Both the position numbers and the translations under genes were made by a program. Positions 40,226-50,828 of a DNA stretch of 64,000 nt are shown piece by piece (position 1 is the stretch's first letter; each line of letters opens with the position of its first letter). The stretch is from JACKBJ01 sp964549495 (GTDB lineage: Bacteria; Chloroflexota; Anaerolineae; Epilineales; Epilineaceae). The stretch is from contig CAZJWJ010000002.1 of NCBI GenBank assembly GCA_964549495.1, positions 1-64,000 on the forward strand, read 5' to 3'. The notes under the pieces were generated by a model. It did no database searches, was not told where the DNA came from, and worked only from the letters and a program-made list of their open reading frames with translations.

Positions 40226-41833
40226 ATGAGCATCGGCAGCCCGCTGGGCGCGCTCCTGTTGCTCGGCCTGCCCCTCGTATTGTGGCTGCATCTGCGGCGG
40301 CGCCGGCCGCGTCGCATCCGGGTGCCCAGCCTGACGCCCTGGGCCCGGCTGGCCGCCCGAACCTTGCCCCGCCGGCGGCGCATCCCGCCCGGCCTCTTGC
40401 TCTGGCTCCACTTGGCTGCCGTGGCCGCGATCGGCCTGGCCGCGACCGACCCGCGCCTGCCGGGTGACGCGGCGCTCGCCCGCCACCGCGCGGTGGTTCT
40501 GGACGCCTCGGCCAGCATGGCGGCCGGTGAGCGCTGGGACGAGGCCACCGAGCGCGCCCGAAGCCTGCTCGACGCCACGCTCGGCGAGCGCACGCTGCTC
40601 GTCGCCGACGACGCCCCCAGGGTCCTGGTGGCCCGCGACCCCGACGGACGCGCCGCCCGCGCTGCCCTGACCGGCCTGGCGCCCAGCCCGAGCGCCGGCA
40701 TTCGGCTCGACGAAGCCCTCGACCTGGCGCGGGCGGCGGCGGGCGAGGAGGCCGAGATCGTGCTGATCTCCGATGGCGGCCTCCCGCTTCCGGACGCGGA
40801 CGCGCCAGCGGCCCGGCTCGAGGTGGTCGGCGAAGCCATGGACAACCTGGCCATCTCGCGCGCCGCATTGCGCATCGCTGGCGGCCGGGCGAGCCTCTTC
40901 GCGCGGGTGGTCGACTTCGGGCAGACGCCCCGATCCACCGCGCTCCAGCTGCGCGCCGACGAGCGCCTGCTCGAGTCCATCCCGCTCGATTGGGAGCGCG
41001 GCGGGATCCACGAAGCCGTCTGGCGCCTGCCGGCCGGCACGCGGCAGGTCGAGCTGGCGCTCGAGCCGGCCGACGCCTGGCCGGAGGACGACCGCCGCCA
41101 GCTCGAACTCCGCGCCGATCCGCGCCGGGTTCAGCTGGTCGGCCAGTCCGATCGGCTGGCCCGGGCCGTGGAGGCCATCCCCGAGCTGCGCCTGGATCGG
41201 CCCGGCCTGGCCGACTTCCGCACCGACGGCAGCCCGGATGTCAGCATCTTCGTCGGCGCCTTGCCCGACCGGCTCCCTCCAGGCGGCGTCCTGGTCGCCG
41301 CACCGGAGCCCGGCGGAGCGCTCGAGGTCGGCGCGGTCGAAGCCGGAGGGCCGGCCTCGAGCGTCGATCGCGTCGCCGACCACCCCCTGCTGGAGGGTCT
41401 GGACCTCTTGGGGACCCGCATCGGGGGCCTGCGGGACATCGAGGCTCCGCCCGGCGCCTCGATCCTGCTCGAGGCCGGCGGCCGGCCGGCCATCCTGAGC
41501 TGGAACCGCGCCGATGGGCGCCTCCTGGTCCTGGCCTTCGATCCCGAGGCGGCCGGACTGCCCGATCGTCTGGCTTTTCCCCTGCTCGTCGCCCGTGCCG
41601 CAGCGTGGTTGGCGGCGCCGACCGAGCGGGCCGAGCCGACCGAGCGCCATGCGCCCGTCACCGAGCACGACCTGCGGACCCGCGTCGACTGGCCTCGGTC
41701 GCCCGCCGCATCCGGCGGCGAGGTCCTGCCAGCCGGCCGAGCCCTCTGGCCCGCCCTGGTCCTGCTGTCCATCCTTCTGGTCCTGGCCGAGGCGGCGCTG
41801 CGCGCGGGCTGGCTGCCGAGCCCGCCCCGATGA
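40226..41833 (+). CDS. BatA-like membrane VWA protein
   Basis: This protein has 535 residues; ATG 40226. Its N-terminus is the BatA-type pair of helices (LGALLLLGLPLVLWLHLRRR, GLLLWLHLAAVAAIGLA) followed by a VWA domain with AVVLDASASMAAGE and LISDGGLPLPDAD. The middle part is beta-rich, and a C-terminal helix (LWPALVLLSILLVLAEAALRAG) closes it. Both ends are in the membrane with the VWA part between. Overlaps the next gene by ATGA, so equal synthesis of the two VWA proteins is likely. Confidence 0.85.
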   Translation: MSIGSPLGALLLLGLPLVLWLHLRRRRPRRIRVPSLTPWARLAARTLPRRRRIPPGLLLWLHLAAVAAIGLAATDPRLPGDAALARHRAVVLDASASMAAGERWDEATERARSLLDATLGERTLLVADDAPRVLVARDPDGRAARAALTGLAPSPSAGIRLDEALDLARAAAGEEAEIVLISDGGLPLPDADAPAARLEVVGEAMDNLAISRAALRIAGGRASLFARVVDFGQTPRSTALQLRADERLLESIPLDWERGGIHEAVWRLPAGTRQVELALEPADAWPEDDRRQLELRADPRRVQLVGQSDRLARAVEAIPELRLDRPGLADFRTDGSPDVSIFVGALPDRLPPGGVLVAAPEPGGALEVGAVEAGGPASSVDRVADHPLLEGLDLLGTRIGGLRDIEAPPGASILLEAGGRPAILSWNRADGRLLVLAFDPEAAGLPDRLAFPLLVARAAAWLAAPTERAEPTERHAPVTEHDLRTRVDWPRSPAASGGEVLPAGRALWPALVLLSILLVLAEAALRAGWLPSPPR

Positions 41834-44415
41834 GCCTCGGCGCCTGGCGCCTGCTATCGGCCTGGCCGGAGTACCTCGGCTTGGCCCTCGTCCTGGCCCT
41901 GCTCGGCGCCTGGATGGAGCGGCGCATGGGCGGATCGCGCCGCGCGGCGGCGCAGCGCGGTCTGCTGTTGGCCGTCCTCTGTCTGGCCCTGGCCCGGCCG
42001 GTCCTGGACGGCGGCGGCGGCTTGCCGCCCTTGCTCCTGGTGGATCGTTCGGCCAGCGTCGACGCCGAGTCCCGCGAGGCGCTGCTGGCCGAAGCCGGGT
42101 CCGCCTTGGCCGACTTGCCGCGCCTGGACTTCGGCAGCTCCGACGACAGCCCCCTGGCCGCGGCGCTCGATCGAGCCGGCCGGGCCCTTCCGCAAGGGGG
42201 GCGGATCTTGCTCCTCTCCGACGGGCGTTGGACCGAGCCGGTGGACTCGGGGCTGTCGGAGGGCGAGCTTGTCGATGCCCGGGGCGTCCGAGGTCTGGAT
42301 GGGCGCGGTCCGTCGAGTCGCTCCCCCATCGAGGTGGCGGCGGACATGGTCGGCGCCGGAATCCACATCGACGCGGTGGCCTTGCCTTCCGTCGGCGGGC
42401 GCGACGCGGCCGTCACCGGTATCGACCTGCCGCCCAGCTTCCGCGCCGGCGAGCGGGTCGACGTCCAGCTGCGGCTGGCCGCGAGCGAGTCGCTGGCGGC
42501 CGAGCTCGTCCTCTCCCGCCTGCCCGAGGATCCCGACGACGCAGCCTTGGAGTTGGCCCGCCGTTCGCTCCGCCTCGAGCCGGGCGAGACCCTGCTGCGA
42601 CTGGATCTGCGCCCCGAGGCGGCCGGCCCCCTGCGCATCGAGGCCCGCCTGGAGGTCGAGGGCGACGTCCGAGCCGGCAACGACCGGCTGCAAGCGGCCG
42701 CCTGGGTCTCGCCGCCCATGCGGGTGCTGCTGGTGGGCGAAGGCACCGGCGTCATCCGGTTGGGCGATATCCTGACCGGGGCCGGAATGCCGGCCACCAT
42801 CATGGCGCCCTCGCTCCTGCCGAGTCAGCTCAGCCGCCTGGAAGCCTGGGACGCGATGGTGCTGGCCGATGTGCCGGCGGCATCCTTGGGCGTCGACCAG
42901 CAGCAGGCGGTGGCCGCCTTCGCCTCGGATCTGGGCCGCGGCCTCCTCTTGACGGCCGGCCGGCAGAGCTTCCTGCCCGGCGGATGGGAGCACACGCCCC
43001 TGGCCGAGATCGCCCCGGTGCTGCTCGACCCGCCGGATCGCGCCAGCCGCGAGGCGGTGGCCCTGGTCTTCATGATCGACCAATCGGCCTCGATGGGCTC
43101 CATCGAGGGCCGGGGCGCCATCAGCAAGCTGGCCCTGGCCCGCGAGGCGGCGCTGCTGGCCGCCGAGGTCCTCGGACCGGGCGACCAGGTCGGCGTCGTC
43201 ACCTACGACGATGCCGCCCGCTGGCTGCTGCCCCCGACCGAGGTCGGCGCGGGCCGCAGCCTGGCCGAGATCGAGGCCGCGCTGGCCGGCCTGGCCACCG
43301 GCGGCGGCACCCGCATCCTGGCGGCCCTCGAACTGGCCCTGCCGGCCTTGGCCACCGACGTCGATTTGCCCACCCGCCACGCCGTCCTCCTGACCGATGG
43401 TCGCGATTTCAACACCGACAGCAGCCAGTACCTCGAAGTGGTGCGGCGCGCCCGGGATCGGGACATCAGCCTGTCGACCATCGCCATCGGCAGCGACGCC
43501 GACCGCGATCTCCTGGCCCAATTGGCCCGCGCCGGCCGCGGCCGCTTCCACTGGGCGGCCGAGCCGGCCGATCTGCCCCGCCTGGCCGCCCAGGAAAGCG
43601 AGATCCTGCGCGCCCAATCCCAGCAGACCGGCCGCTTCCAGCCGGCGCCCCCGCGCGCCGCCGCCTCGCCGCTCCTGGCGGGCATCGAGCTGGACGCGCT
43701 GCCGCCCGTCGAGGGCTACCTGGCGGTCCGCCCGCGGCCGGGCGCCGAGGTGGCGCTCGAGCTGCCGGCCGGCGACCCGCTGCTGGCCACCTGGCAGCTG
43801 GGCTTGGGCCGCGTGGTGGCCTGGATGAGCGACCTCGGTGAAGCCTGGGCCGTGGACTGGCCCGATCGCCCGGCCGGCCGCGATCTGTGGCTTCGAAGCC
43901 TGCGCTATGCATCCCGCCCGCCGGACGCCGGGCCGCCGGGTTTGAGCATCGAGCGCGCTCCCGGCTCGGCCCGCATCGAGATCGACCTCTTGACCTCCGG
44001 CGGCCAGCCCATCGACCTGGCCGACGCCCGGCTGGTCATGAGCACCACGCCCGCGATCCTGCACCAGCTGCCCCAGACCGCGCCGGGCCGCTACGCCGCC
44101 ACCATCCCCCTCCCGCCGACGCCCGGGGCCTGGCCGGCCGCCATCCAGGTCGAGTCGCCGCAGACCGTCGCCACCCTGCCCCTGGCGCTGTCCCGCCCCT
44201 ACCCGCCCGAGCTGGTTCCCGTCCCCGCCGATCGGGGCCAGCAAGCGCTGGAGGCCCTCGTCGCGCTCACGTCCGGCCGGCGCTACACCAGCCTCCCCAG
44301 CTTCGACGATCTCGCCGACGGGTCGCGACCGCGCATTCCGCTCTGGCCCTACCTGCTGGCCATCGCGCTGGCCCTGCTCCTGCTGGAGGTCGCCCGCATC
44401 ACCCGCTCCCGCTGA
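41830..44415 (+). CDS. Large membrane protein with two VWA-type metal sites
   Basis: The protein has 861 residues. Two N-terminal helices (YLGLALVLALLGAWMERR, AAAQRGLLLAVLCLALARP) lead into a first VWA-like unit (LLLVDRSASVDAES, LLLSDGRWTEPV). After a beta-rich part, residues 300-380 look like a class I glutamine-amidotransferase fold (PMRVLLVGEGTGVIRLGDIL, FASDLGRGLLLTAGRQSF). A second, complete VWA domain begins at about 410 (ALVFMIDQSASMGSIEG, HAVLLTDGRDFNTDSS). A C-terminal helix (IPLWPYLLAIALALLLLEVA) anchors it. This domain order matches large BatA/B-type proteins that assist AAA+ MoxR. It ends the coupled operon. Confidence 0.87.
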   Translation: MSLGAWRLLSAWPEYLGLALVLALLGAWMERRMGGSRRAAAQRGLLLAVLCLALARPVLDGGGGLPPLLLVDRSASVDAESREALLAEAGSALADLPRLDFGSSDDSPLAAALDRAGRALPQGGRILLLSDGRWTEPVDSGLSEGELVDARGVRGLDGRGPSSRSPIEVAADMVGAGIHIDAVALPSVGGRDAAVTGIDLPPSFRAGERVDVQLRLAASESLAAELVLSRLPEDPDDAALELARRSLRLEPGETLLRLDLRPEAAGPLRIEARLEVEGDVRAGNDRLQAAAWVSPPMRVLLVGEGTGVIRLGDILTGAGMPATIMAPSLLPSQLSRLEAWDAMVLADVPAASLGVDQQQAVAAFASDLGRGLLLTAGRQSFLPGGWEHTPLAEIAPVLLDPPDRASREAVALVFMIDQSASMGSIEGRGAISKLALAREAALLAAEVLGPGDQVGVVTYDDAARWLLPPTEVGAGRSLAEIEAALAGLATGGGTRILAALELALPALATDVDLPTRHAVLLTDGRDFNTDSSQYLEVVRRARDRDISLSTIAIGSDADRDLLAQLARAGRGRFHWAAEPADLPRLAAQESEILRAQSQQTGRFQPAPPRAAASPLLAGIELDALPPVEGYLAVRPRPGAEVALELPAGDPLLATWQLGLGRVVAWMSDLGEAWAVDWPDRPAGRDLWLRSLRYASRPPDAGPPGLSIERAPGSARIEIDLLTSGGQPIDLADARLVMSTTPAILHQLPQTAPGRYAATIPLPPTPGAWPAAIQVESPQTVATLPLALSRPYPPELVPVPADRGQQALEALVALTSGRRYTSLPSFDDLADGSRPRIPLWPYLLAIALALLLLEVARITRSR

Positions 44416-44490
44416 GGTGAAGGCTCCGAGAGGAGTGCGACAGCCAACCGAAGTCGGCCTGCGTTCGATTGCCCGGCCCTACCTTCCCGC

Positions 44491-44496
44491 TACAAT
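44491..44496 (+). promoter_or_regulatory. -10 box, now cut off from the MoxR gene by the MITE
   Basis: TACAAT in CCCGCTACAATCCC lies 4 nt before the left end of the inverted-repeat element at 44501. Without the element this box would be much closer to the MoxR start. The word GCTACAAT is shared with other promoters in the window. Confidence 0.4.
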
Positions 44497-44500
44497 CCCT

Positions 44501-44663
44501 AGTACTCTGTCAAGGAGATGCTTGCGGGCTCGAGCACCGCTGCGTCCGCTGCTGCGGCCCGCTGCTCCTCGGCAATGGCGCTGCCATTCCCTCGTCACAT
44601 CGAACCACATCAGCGGCGCTTCGGCGCTCGAGCTACCCGCAAGCATCTCCCTGACAGAGTACT
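44501..44663. mobile_element. MITE-like element with 28-38 bp terminal inverted repeats
   Basis: The left end (44501-44535) begins AGTACTCTGTCAAGGAGATG and continues CTTGCGGGCTCGAGC. The right end (44626-44663), read inverted, begins AGTACTCTGTCAGGGAGATG and continues CTTGCGGGTAGCTCGAGC. The first 28 nt differ at one position, and 90 nt of non-coding sequence lie between. There is no transposase inside and no clear target duplication outside. It lies in the 352-nt gene-free stretch between the VWA operon (ends 44415) and the MoxR gene (44768). Confidence 0.7.
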
Positions 44664-44767
44664 GGTACACCGCCGCTGTGAATCTTGGGGGTAGCGAGAT
44701 CGCCGAAGCGCCATGCAGCCCCGGATTCACGACCCCGTCCCGGCCTCGACCACTCCGGAGCCCTGCC

Positions 44768-45796
<1,029 letters not shown>

Positions 45797-46031
45797 ATGA
45801 GCCTCGAGTCGGAATCAGACGCCGGGCCCGCCCCGGGATCCGGCTGGACATCGACGCCCGCTTCGGCATATCCTGACGCCCGGGGCTGTCAGCCGCGTCA
45901 GGACGGATGTCAGCCAAGCGCCGCTCAGGGGTTAAAGAGGTCGACGGGATCCATCCGAAGCCCCCAAGCCTCGCGCGCCGGCAGGATCGCGACGATCTCA
46001 CGCGCCCATCGAACTGCAAGGAGCTCGACCG

Positions 46032-48845
46032 ATGTCCACGATCACGCGCCGCCTTTCCCTGAGCCTAGTTCTCCTCTTGACCACCTTCACCGCTGGAGAT
46101 CGATCCGGCCACGCGATGCCAGCGGATGAGGCTGGCGACCTGCTCGAAGCCCTCGAGGCATCGCCCGAACTCGACATGGAGACCGCGATCGCCCGACCCG
46201 ATGCCAAGTCGGGGTCGCGCATCGGCGATCCGCTCGCGACCGATGTTCCCGCAGCCAAGGTCTTCGCATTGGGATCGGGAGCGGATTCGCTCCGCAGGAT
46301 CGAGGAAGGCGCCGGCTTCTCCGCCGAGGCGGTCCCTGGCACGCTTCCCACCCTGAAAGGCTCGGGCGCCGGCGCTGCGCTCGCCGCATCCGGGCTGCAA
46401 GACCATGGCGATGGTCCGCAGTCCCTGCTGCGTCTGCTGGAGGTCACCTGCCCGCCGGAGTCGATCGACCTGGCCGGCGGCGCCGCGCTCGAAGGCATTC
46501 TCGATGCCGGCGACTGCCGCCTGCCCCAGTTCCTGGGCGAGGATACGGATCACGCGCTGGCCGACAGCTACCGATTCCGGGTGCCGGAGCGCAGCCGCGT
46601 GAGCATCGACCATGAGTCGAGTGACTTCGCGCTGGGCGTGGTGCTCTTGGGCGGCCAGGGGCTCATCCTGATCGACGCGCCCCTGGGCGGTGGCGGCCAG
46701 CTCGGCGGCGTCGCTCCGATCCTGCCGCCGGGCGACTACTTCCTCTTCGTCACCTCCGGCGAGGGCGACAGTAGTGCCAGCGGAGCCTACCGCCTGAACG
46801 CGAGCATGTCGGCCCAGGCGCCGCCGGCGCCCTGCACCGCGAGCCCGCTCGTGCCGGGCGAGACGACCGGGACCACCGACCCGGCCGACTGCCGCTTCTT
46901 CGACTACGTGCCGGGCCTCACCCTGCAGTCGCGCACGGATGCCTACGCGCTGGAGATGGACGCGTCCGGGCGGCTTTCCCTGGGCGTCACGTCGGGCGAC
47001 TTCTTCCCGGCGGTAGCGGTGGCCTCGAATGGCCGCCTGGTCGACTTCGCCGACGGGGCCGGGCCCGGGGTGGCGCTCGACATCGCCTTGCCGGCCGGCG
47101 CCTATCAGGTGCTGGTCTTCTCCCTGAGCCCGGATACGGGCGCCTACCGGCTGACCACCGAGGTCCAGCCCGCGGGCGATGGACGCTGCGAGCCGGAGCC
47201 GGCCCTGATCGACGAGGAGATGTCGGGCAGCCTGGCCGAGGGCGACTGCCAGATGGCCTGGATTGGCGGCGGCGGCGATCAATCCTGGGTGGATCTGTAT
47301 GCCGTGGTGGTCCCGCAGTTCCTGGATACCTGGAGCATCAGCTTGCAAGCCGACGGCTTCCACCCGGCGATGCGCTTCTTGGACCTGCAGTTGAATCCCG
47401 TCCTGCAGGGCGTCGAGAGCCCGGAGGGATCGCGCATCGACCTGCGCATCGAGAGCGTCGCGGCCAGCACCTACATCCTGGCGGTCGAGTCCGCCGGACC
47501 CGGGATGAGCGAGGGGGATTACGAGCTCGAGGTCGACCTGATTCCGGTGGCCGAGCCGGTCTGCACGGTGGAGGCGCTGGCGCCAAACGGCAATGCCTCG
47601 GGCAGCCTGAGCGACACCGACTGCTACCTGGCCAACAGCTACGGTCAGATCGATACCGGCTCGCAGATCAGCGATCTCGACGCCAGGCTCGACCAGTACC
47701 GGGTGGAGGTCGATCGGCGAGGCCGGCTGAGCGCGAACCTGGGCTCGGCGGAAGTCGACATGGCCCTGGTCTTCTACGATGCCGCGGTGACCTACCCCAC
47801 CATCTACGAGGATCCGGCCAGCATGGACGCCAGCGGATCGGTGATCGTGCAGCCGGGCACCTACATCGTCCTGGTCAGCTCGCTGACGCCCGATCTGGGC
47901 GACTACCAGCTGCAGCTGGGCTTCGAGCCCCAAGCTGCGCCCGACTGCGGCCCGACGCCGCTGGGCTTCGGCGCGCCGATGGACGGCGCGCTCACCGAGG
48001 GCGACTGCTACTTCGGGGACATCCTGGACGGCGACTTCCTGCAGCGCCGGGCCGACGCTTACCGGATCAGCCTTCCGGAGCGCGGCCGATTGACGCTGGA
48101 GATGTCCTCCGACGAGATCGATGCCTACCTGGAGCTCTATCCCGCCGACGGCGAGGGATTGCTCGACTTCGGGCGCGACATCGTTCCGGGCTTCGACCTG
48201 GATGCCGCCATCGAGATCCAGCTGCCCGCGGGCGATTACCTGCTGGTGGCCTCCAGCGACATCGGCATCGAGTCCGGGAGCTATCGGGTCGAGGCCGACT
48301 TCGAAGCCCTGACGGCCGACTGCTCGGCGGCGGACTTGGCCGTGGACGAGACGCGCGAGGGCAGCCTGACGGAGGAGAGCTGCCGGACCTCCGATCTGCC
48401 CGGCGGCGGCTCTCGGGGCGTGGCGACCGACGTCTACCGGCTGATCGTGCCGCAGCTGGGCCGGCTGGAGATCGAGATGAACAGCGAAGATCCCGCCGGC
48501 GGGGTCGACCCGGCGCTCTTCCTCTACAGCAGCGACTGGCAGCTATTGGCCAGCAACGACGATCTGGTGTCCGGCATCCTCTTCGACGCCTACCTGCCGC
48601 TGGAGATCATCACCGGCGCCTACTACCTGGTGGCGGCGACCAGCACCGGTCTGACCGGTGGCTACGAGCTGGTGACCAGCTTCGAGCCGGCGGACTACGA
48701 GTTCGTCCCGTCGACGCCCGGCACGCCGCGCCCGACGGCCACCGGCGGGCCCATCGAGCCGACGGCCACGCCGCTGCCGCCCACGACCGAGACGCCGGCG
48801 GGACCCGGCGGGGAGATCTACCTGCCGGTGCTGCGCAAGGACTGA
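46032..48845 (+). CDS. Secreted protein with six PPC-like cysteine-paired repeats
   Basis: The protein has 937 residues. It opens with a signal peptide (RRLSLSLVLLLTTFTAG). After about 120 unique residues, six repeats of 105-130 residues follow. Each begins with a pair of cysteines about 18-22 apart, as in CTVEALAPNGNASGSLSDTDC and CSAADLAVDETREGSLTEESC, and then a beta sandwich with LPAGDYLLVASS or a variant, the layout of bacterial pre-peptidase C-terminal (PPC) domains. A Thr/Pro linker leads to GGEIYLPVLRKD. No enzymatic domain is present, so binding or display is likely. The 235 nt between MoxR and this gene show nothing coding; a strong terminator hairpin follows at 48868. Confidence 0.82.
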   Translation: MSTITRRLSLSLVLLLTTFTAGDRSGHAMPADEAGDLLEALEASPELDMETAIARPDAKSGSRIGDPLATDVPAAKVFALGSGADSLRRIEEGAGFSAEAVPGTLPTLKGSGAGAALAASGLQDHGDGPQSLLRLLEVTCPPESIDLAGGAALEGILDAGDCRLPQFLGEDTDHALADSYRFRVPERSRVSIDHESSDFALGVVLLGGQGLILIDAPLGGGGQLGGVAPILPPGDYFLFVTSGEGDSSASGAYRLNASMSAQAPPAPCTASPLVPGETTGTTDPADCRFFDYVPGLTLQSRTDAYALEMDASGRLSLGVTSGDFFPAVAVASNGRLVDFADGAGPGVALDIALPAGAYQVLVFSLSPDTGAYRLTTEVQPAGDGRCEPEPALIDEEMSGSLAEGDCQMAWIGGGGDQSWVDLYAVVVPQFLDTWSISLQADGFHPAMRFLDLQLNPVLQGVESPEGSRIDLRIESVAASTYILAVESAGPGMSEGDYELEVDLIPVAEPVCTVEALAPNGNASGSLSDTDCYLANSYGQIDTGSQISDLDARLDQYRVEVDRRGRLSANLGSAEVDMALVFYDAAVTYPTIYEDPASMDASGSVIVQPGTYIVLVSSLTPDLGDYQLQLGFEPQAAPDCGPTPLGFGAPMDGALTEGDCYFGDILDGDFLQRRADAYRISLPERGRLTLEMSSDEIDAYLELYPADGEGLLDFGRDIVPGFDLDAAIEIQLPAGDYLLVASSDIGIESGSYRVEADFEALTADCSAADLAVDETREGSLTEESCRTSDLPGGGSRGVATDVYRLIVPQLGRLEIEMNSEDPAGGVDPALFLYSSDWQLLASNDDLVSGILFDAYLPLEIITGAYYLVAATSTGLTGGYELVTSFEPADYEFVPSTPGTPRPTATGGPIEPTATPLPPTTETPAGPGGEIYLPVLRKD

Positions 48846-48867
48846 TCCCCGGGACCCCCACAAAGAT

Positions 48868-48898
48868 GGCGCCCCTCGCCACGCGGGCGAGGGGCGCC
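48868..48898 (+). terminator. Perfect 13-bp hairpin after the repeat protein gene
   Basis: GGCGCCCCTCGCC (48868-48880) pairs with GGCGAGGGGCGCC (48886-48898) over ACGCG. It lies 22 nt after the stop codon and before the convergent ABC gene that ends at 49050. Confidence 0.6.
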
Positions 48899-49049
48899 GT
48901 AGGGGAGGGCCGCGCCGATGCCTATCGCAAGGGCCGGCAGCGGACGCGGATGCGCCCGCGGGCTTCAAGGGTGTCGTGCAGGTCGAAGGCGTTCAAGGAT
49001 CCGGTCGGCAAGGCTCTCTGTTGCACTTAACCCCGCGCTGGCGGAGAAG

Positions 49050-50828
49050 TTAGATCGAGTCGAGTTCAGCCGCCCAAAGCCTCCGCATCAGCTCCGAGCG
49101 CTCGAGCAGCGCCTCCAGCCGGCCCTGGTCGACCAGCCGGCCCTCGTCGAGCAGCAGGATCTGGTCGGCGCGCCGCAGCGCCGGCCGGCGGTGGGAGACG
49201 ACCAGGCAGGTCGGTCGCGCTTCCGACCCCTCGCCCGACGACCACTGGTCGAAGAGCCGGCGCCAGAGCTCGGCCTCGGTCTCGACGTCCAGGGCGCTGG
49301 AGAGGTCGTCGAAGACCAGCAGCTGGGGGCGGCGGACGAACATGCGGGCCGCGGCGGCGCGCTGGACCTGGCCGCCGGAGAGCCGCGTGCCGCGCGGGCC
49401 GACCAGGCTGTCCAGGCCTTCGGGCATCTCGGCGAGGTCCCGCTCGAGGACGGCGGCGTGGACGGCCGACGCCAGCCCGTCTTCACCGGCCGGCCAGCCC
49501 AGGAGGATGTTCTCGCGCAGGCTCTGGCTGAAGAGACGCGGCACCTGGGGCGTGTAGGCGCAGCGCGGCGGCACCAGGAAGGCGGCCGGATCCTCGACCG
49601 GGCGGCCGTTGAAGAGAATCTGGCCCTCCGAGCGCGGCAACAGGCCGAGGAGCGCGCGCAGCAGGCTGGTCTTGCCGGCGCCGACCGGACCGGTGACGAC
49701 GGTGAAGCTGCCGGCCGGCAGGGCGAAGGAGACCTGCCGGATGCCGGCCCCGCTCGGATGCCGCAGGCCGAGCCCCCGAACCTCGAGGCCGGTAAAGGGC
49801 TCGCCGGGCACCGGCGGCGGCGAGGGCTCCGGCATCGGGCCGAAGAGGTGGATCGGCCGGTGCCGGACCAGGTCGGAGGCCGGGGCGTCGGGCAGCAGCT
49901 CGACCAGGCGGTCCAGCGAGACGCTGGTCTGGCGGTACTGGGTCAGGTAATGCCCGAACATGCCGATGACCGTGGCGATCCAGTCCAGGTAGGAGGCGAA
50001 GAGCGCGAAGTCGCCGATGCCGAAGCGCCCCTGGCGGATGGCCTCGGCCCCGATCAAGAGCAGCAGGGCGCGGCTGATGCCCGATGCGTAGAAGGAGACC
50101 GAGCGCAGGGCGTTGCCCAGGAGGGCATCGCGCAGGGCCGTGCTCCGGCGCAGGGCATTCCTTTGTTGCAGGCGGCGCAGGACCCGGGACTCGGCGCCGG
50201 CTACCTGGACCGCCGTGACGGCGCCCAGCACCTCGCCGATCAGGCCGCTGACCTCGGCCGCCGCGCCGCGGGCCTCGCGCCGCAGATGCCGCAGCCGGCG
50301 CGAAGCGGCGTTGACCAGGGCCAGGACGAAGACCAGGGGCAGGAAGACGGCCAGCGTGAAGCGCGCGTCGACCCGGGCCAGGACCAGCAGGGCCACCAGG
50401 AGCACGGCGCCCTGGCCGATGGGGTCGAGGGTCCAGGTGAGGAAGCGGTAGACGGCCTCGACGTCGTCGCGCAGCCGGCTCTGCGCCTCACCGGTCGAGG
50501 AGGGCAGGGGGCGGGCGCCGGGGCGATGGAGGATGTGCTCGAGCAGGTTGGCCCGCATCAGGCCGCCGACCCATTGGTGGACCCCGTTCTCGACCAGGAC
50601 CGCCATGGCCAGTTGGATCATGCGGGCGACGGCGATGCCGGCCAGCAGGGCCAAGAGCGGCCCCACCGGGGATTGCGGGTCCAATTGCAGTCGGTCGAAG
50701 AGCCGCTGCACGACCAGGCCCGGCGCCAAGGGGATCAGGTAGAAGAGGACGCTGGCCATCAGGCCGCTGGCCAGCCAGAGCCAGAAGCGGTAGCGGGCCA
50801 GGCGCCAGAGCAGTCGGGCGTGGCTCAC
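49050..50828 (-). CDS. ABC exporter half-transporter with degenerate Walker B
   Basis: The protein has 592 residues, with six N-terminal membrane helices and one nucleotide-binding domain. Walker A is TGPVGAGKTSLL, signature LSGGQVQ, Walker B LLVFDDLSSALD, where Asp takes the place of the catalytic Glu, and the switch His is in VVSHRRP. The start is GTG 50828, whose GTGA overlaps the stop of the partner gene, so the two halves form a heterodimer. The weak site would be formed by this Walker B and the partner's altered signature LSAGQ, the usual layout of heterodimeric exporters with one catalytic and one regulatory ATP site. The substrate is unknown (drug, lipid or peptide). Confidence 0.92.
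   Translation of the reverse strand: MSHARLLWRLARYRFWLWLASGLMASVLFYLIPLAPGLVVQRLFDRLQLDPQSPVGPLLALLAGIAVARMIQLAMAVLVENGVHQWVGGLMRANLLEHILHRPGARPLPSSTGEAQSRLRDDVEAVYRFLTWTLDPIGQGAVLLVALLVLARVDARFTLAVFLPLVFVLALVNAASRRLRHLRREARGAAAEVSGLIGEVLGAVTAVQVAGAESRVLRRLQQRNALRRSTALRDALLGNALRSVSFYASGISRALLLLIGAEAIRQGRFGIGDFALFASYLDWIATVIGMFGHYLTQYRQTSVSLDRLVELLPDAPASDLVRHRPIHLFGPMPEPSPPPVPGEPFTGLEVRGLGLRHPSGAGIRQVSFALPAGSFTVVTGPVGAGKTSLLRALLGLLPRSEGQILFNGRPVEDPAAFLVPPRCAYTPQVPRLFSQSLRENILLGWPAGEDGLASAVHAAVLERDLAEMPEGLDSLVGPRGTRLSGGQVQRAAAARMFVRRPQLLVFDDLSSALDVETEAELWRRLFDQWSSGEGSEARPTCLVVSHRRPALRRADQILLLDEGRLVDQGRLEALLERSELMRRLWAAELDSI

Noticed and set aside
41854..44244. Open frame of 796 codons on the minus strand inside the VWA operon
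   Set aside because: Antisense shadow of the 861-residue VWA protein, with low complexity and no start signals.
44501..44663. Simple transcription terminator of the VWA operon
   Set aside because: The inverted arms are 28-38 nt with 90 nt between them and carry IS-like ends; a MITE explains them better than a terminator.
45797..46129. 110-codon frame beginning at ATG 45797 directly after MoxR
   Set aside because: Ser/Arg/Pro-rich with no recognisable pattern, overlaps the signal peptide region of the next gene, and has no clear ribosome-binding site.
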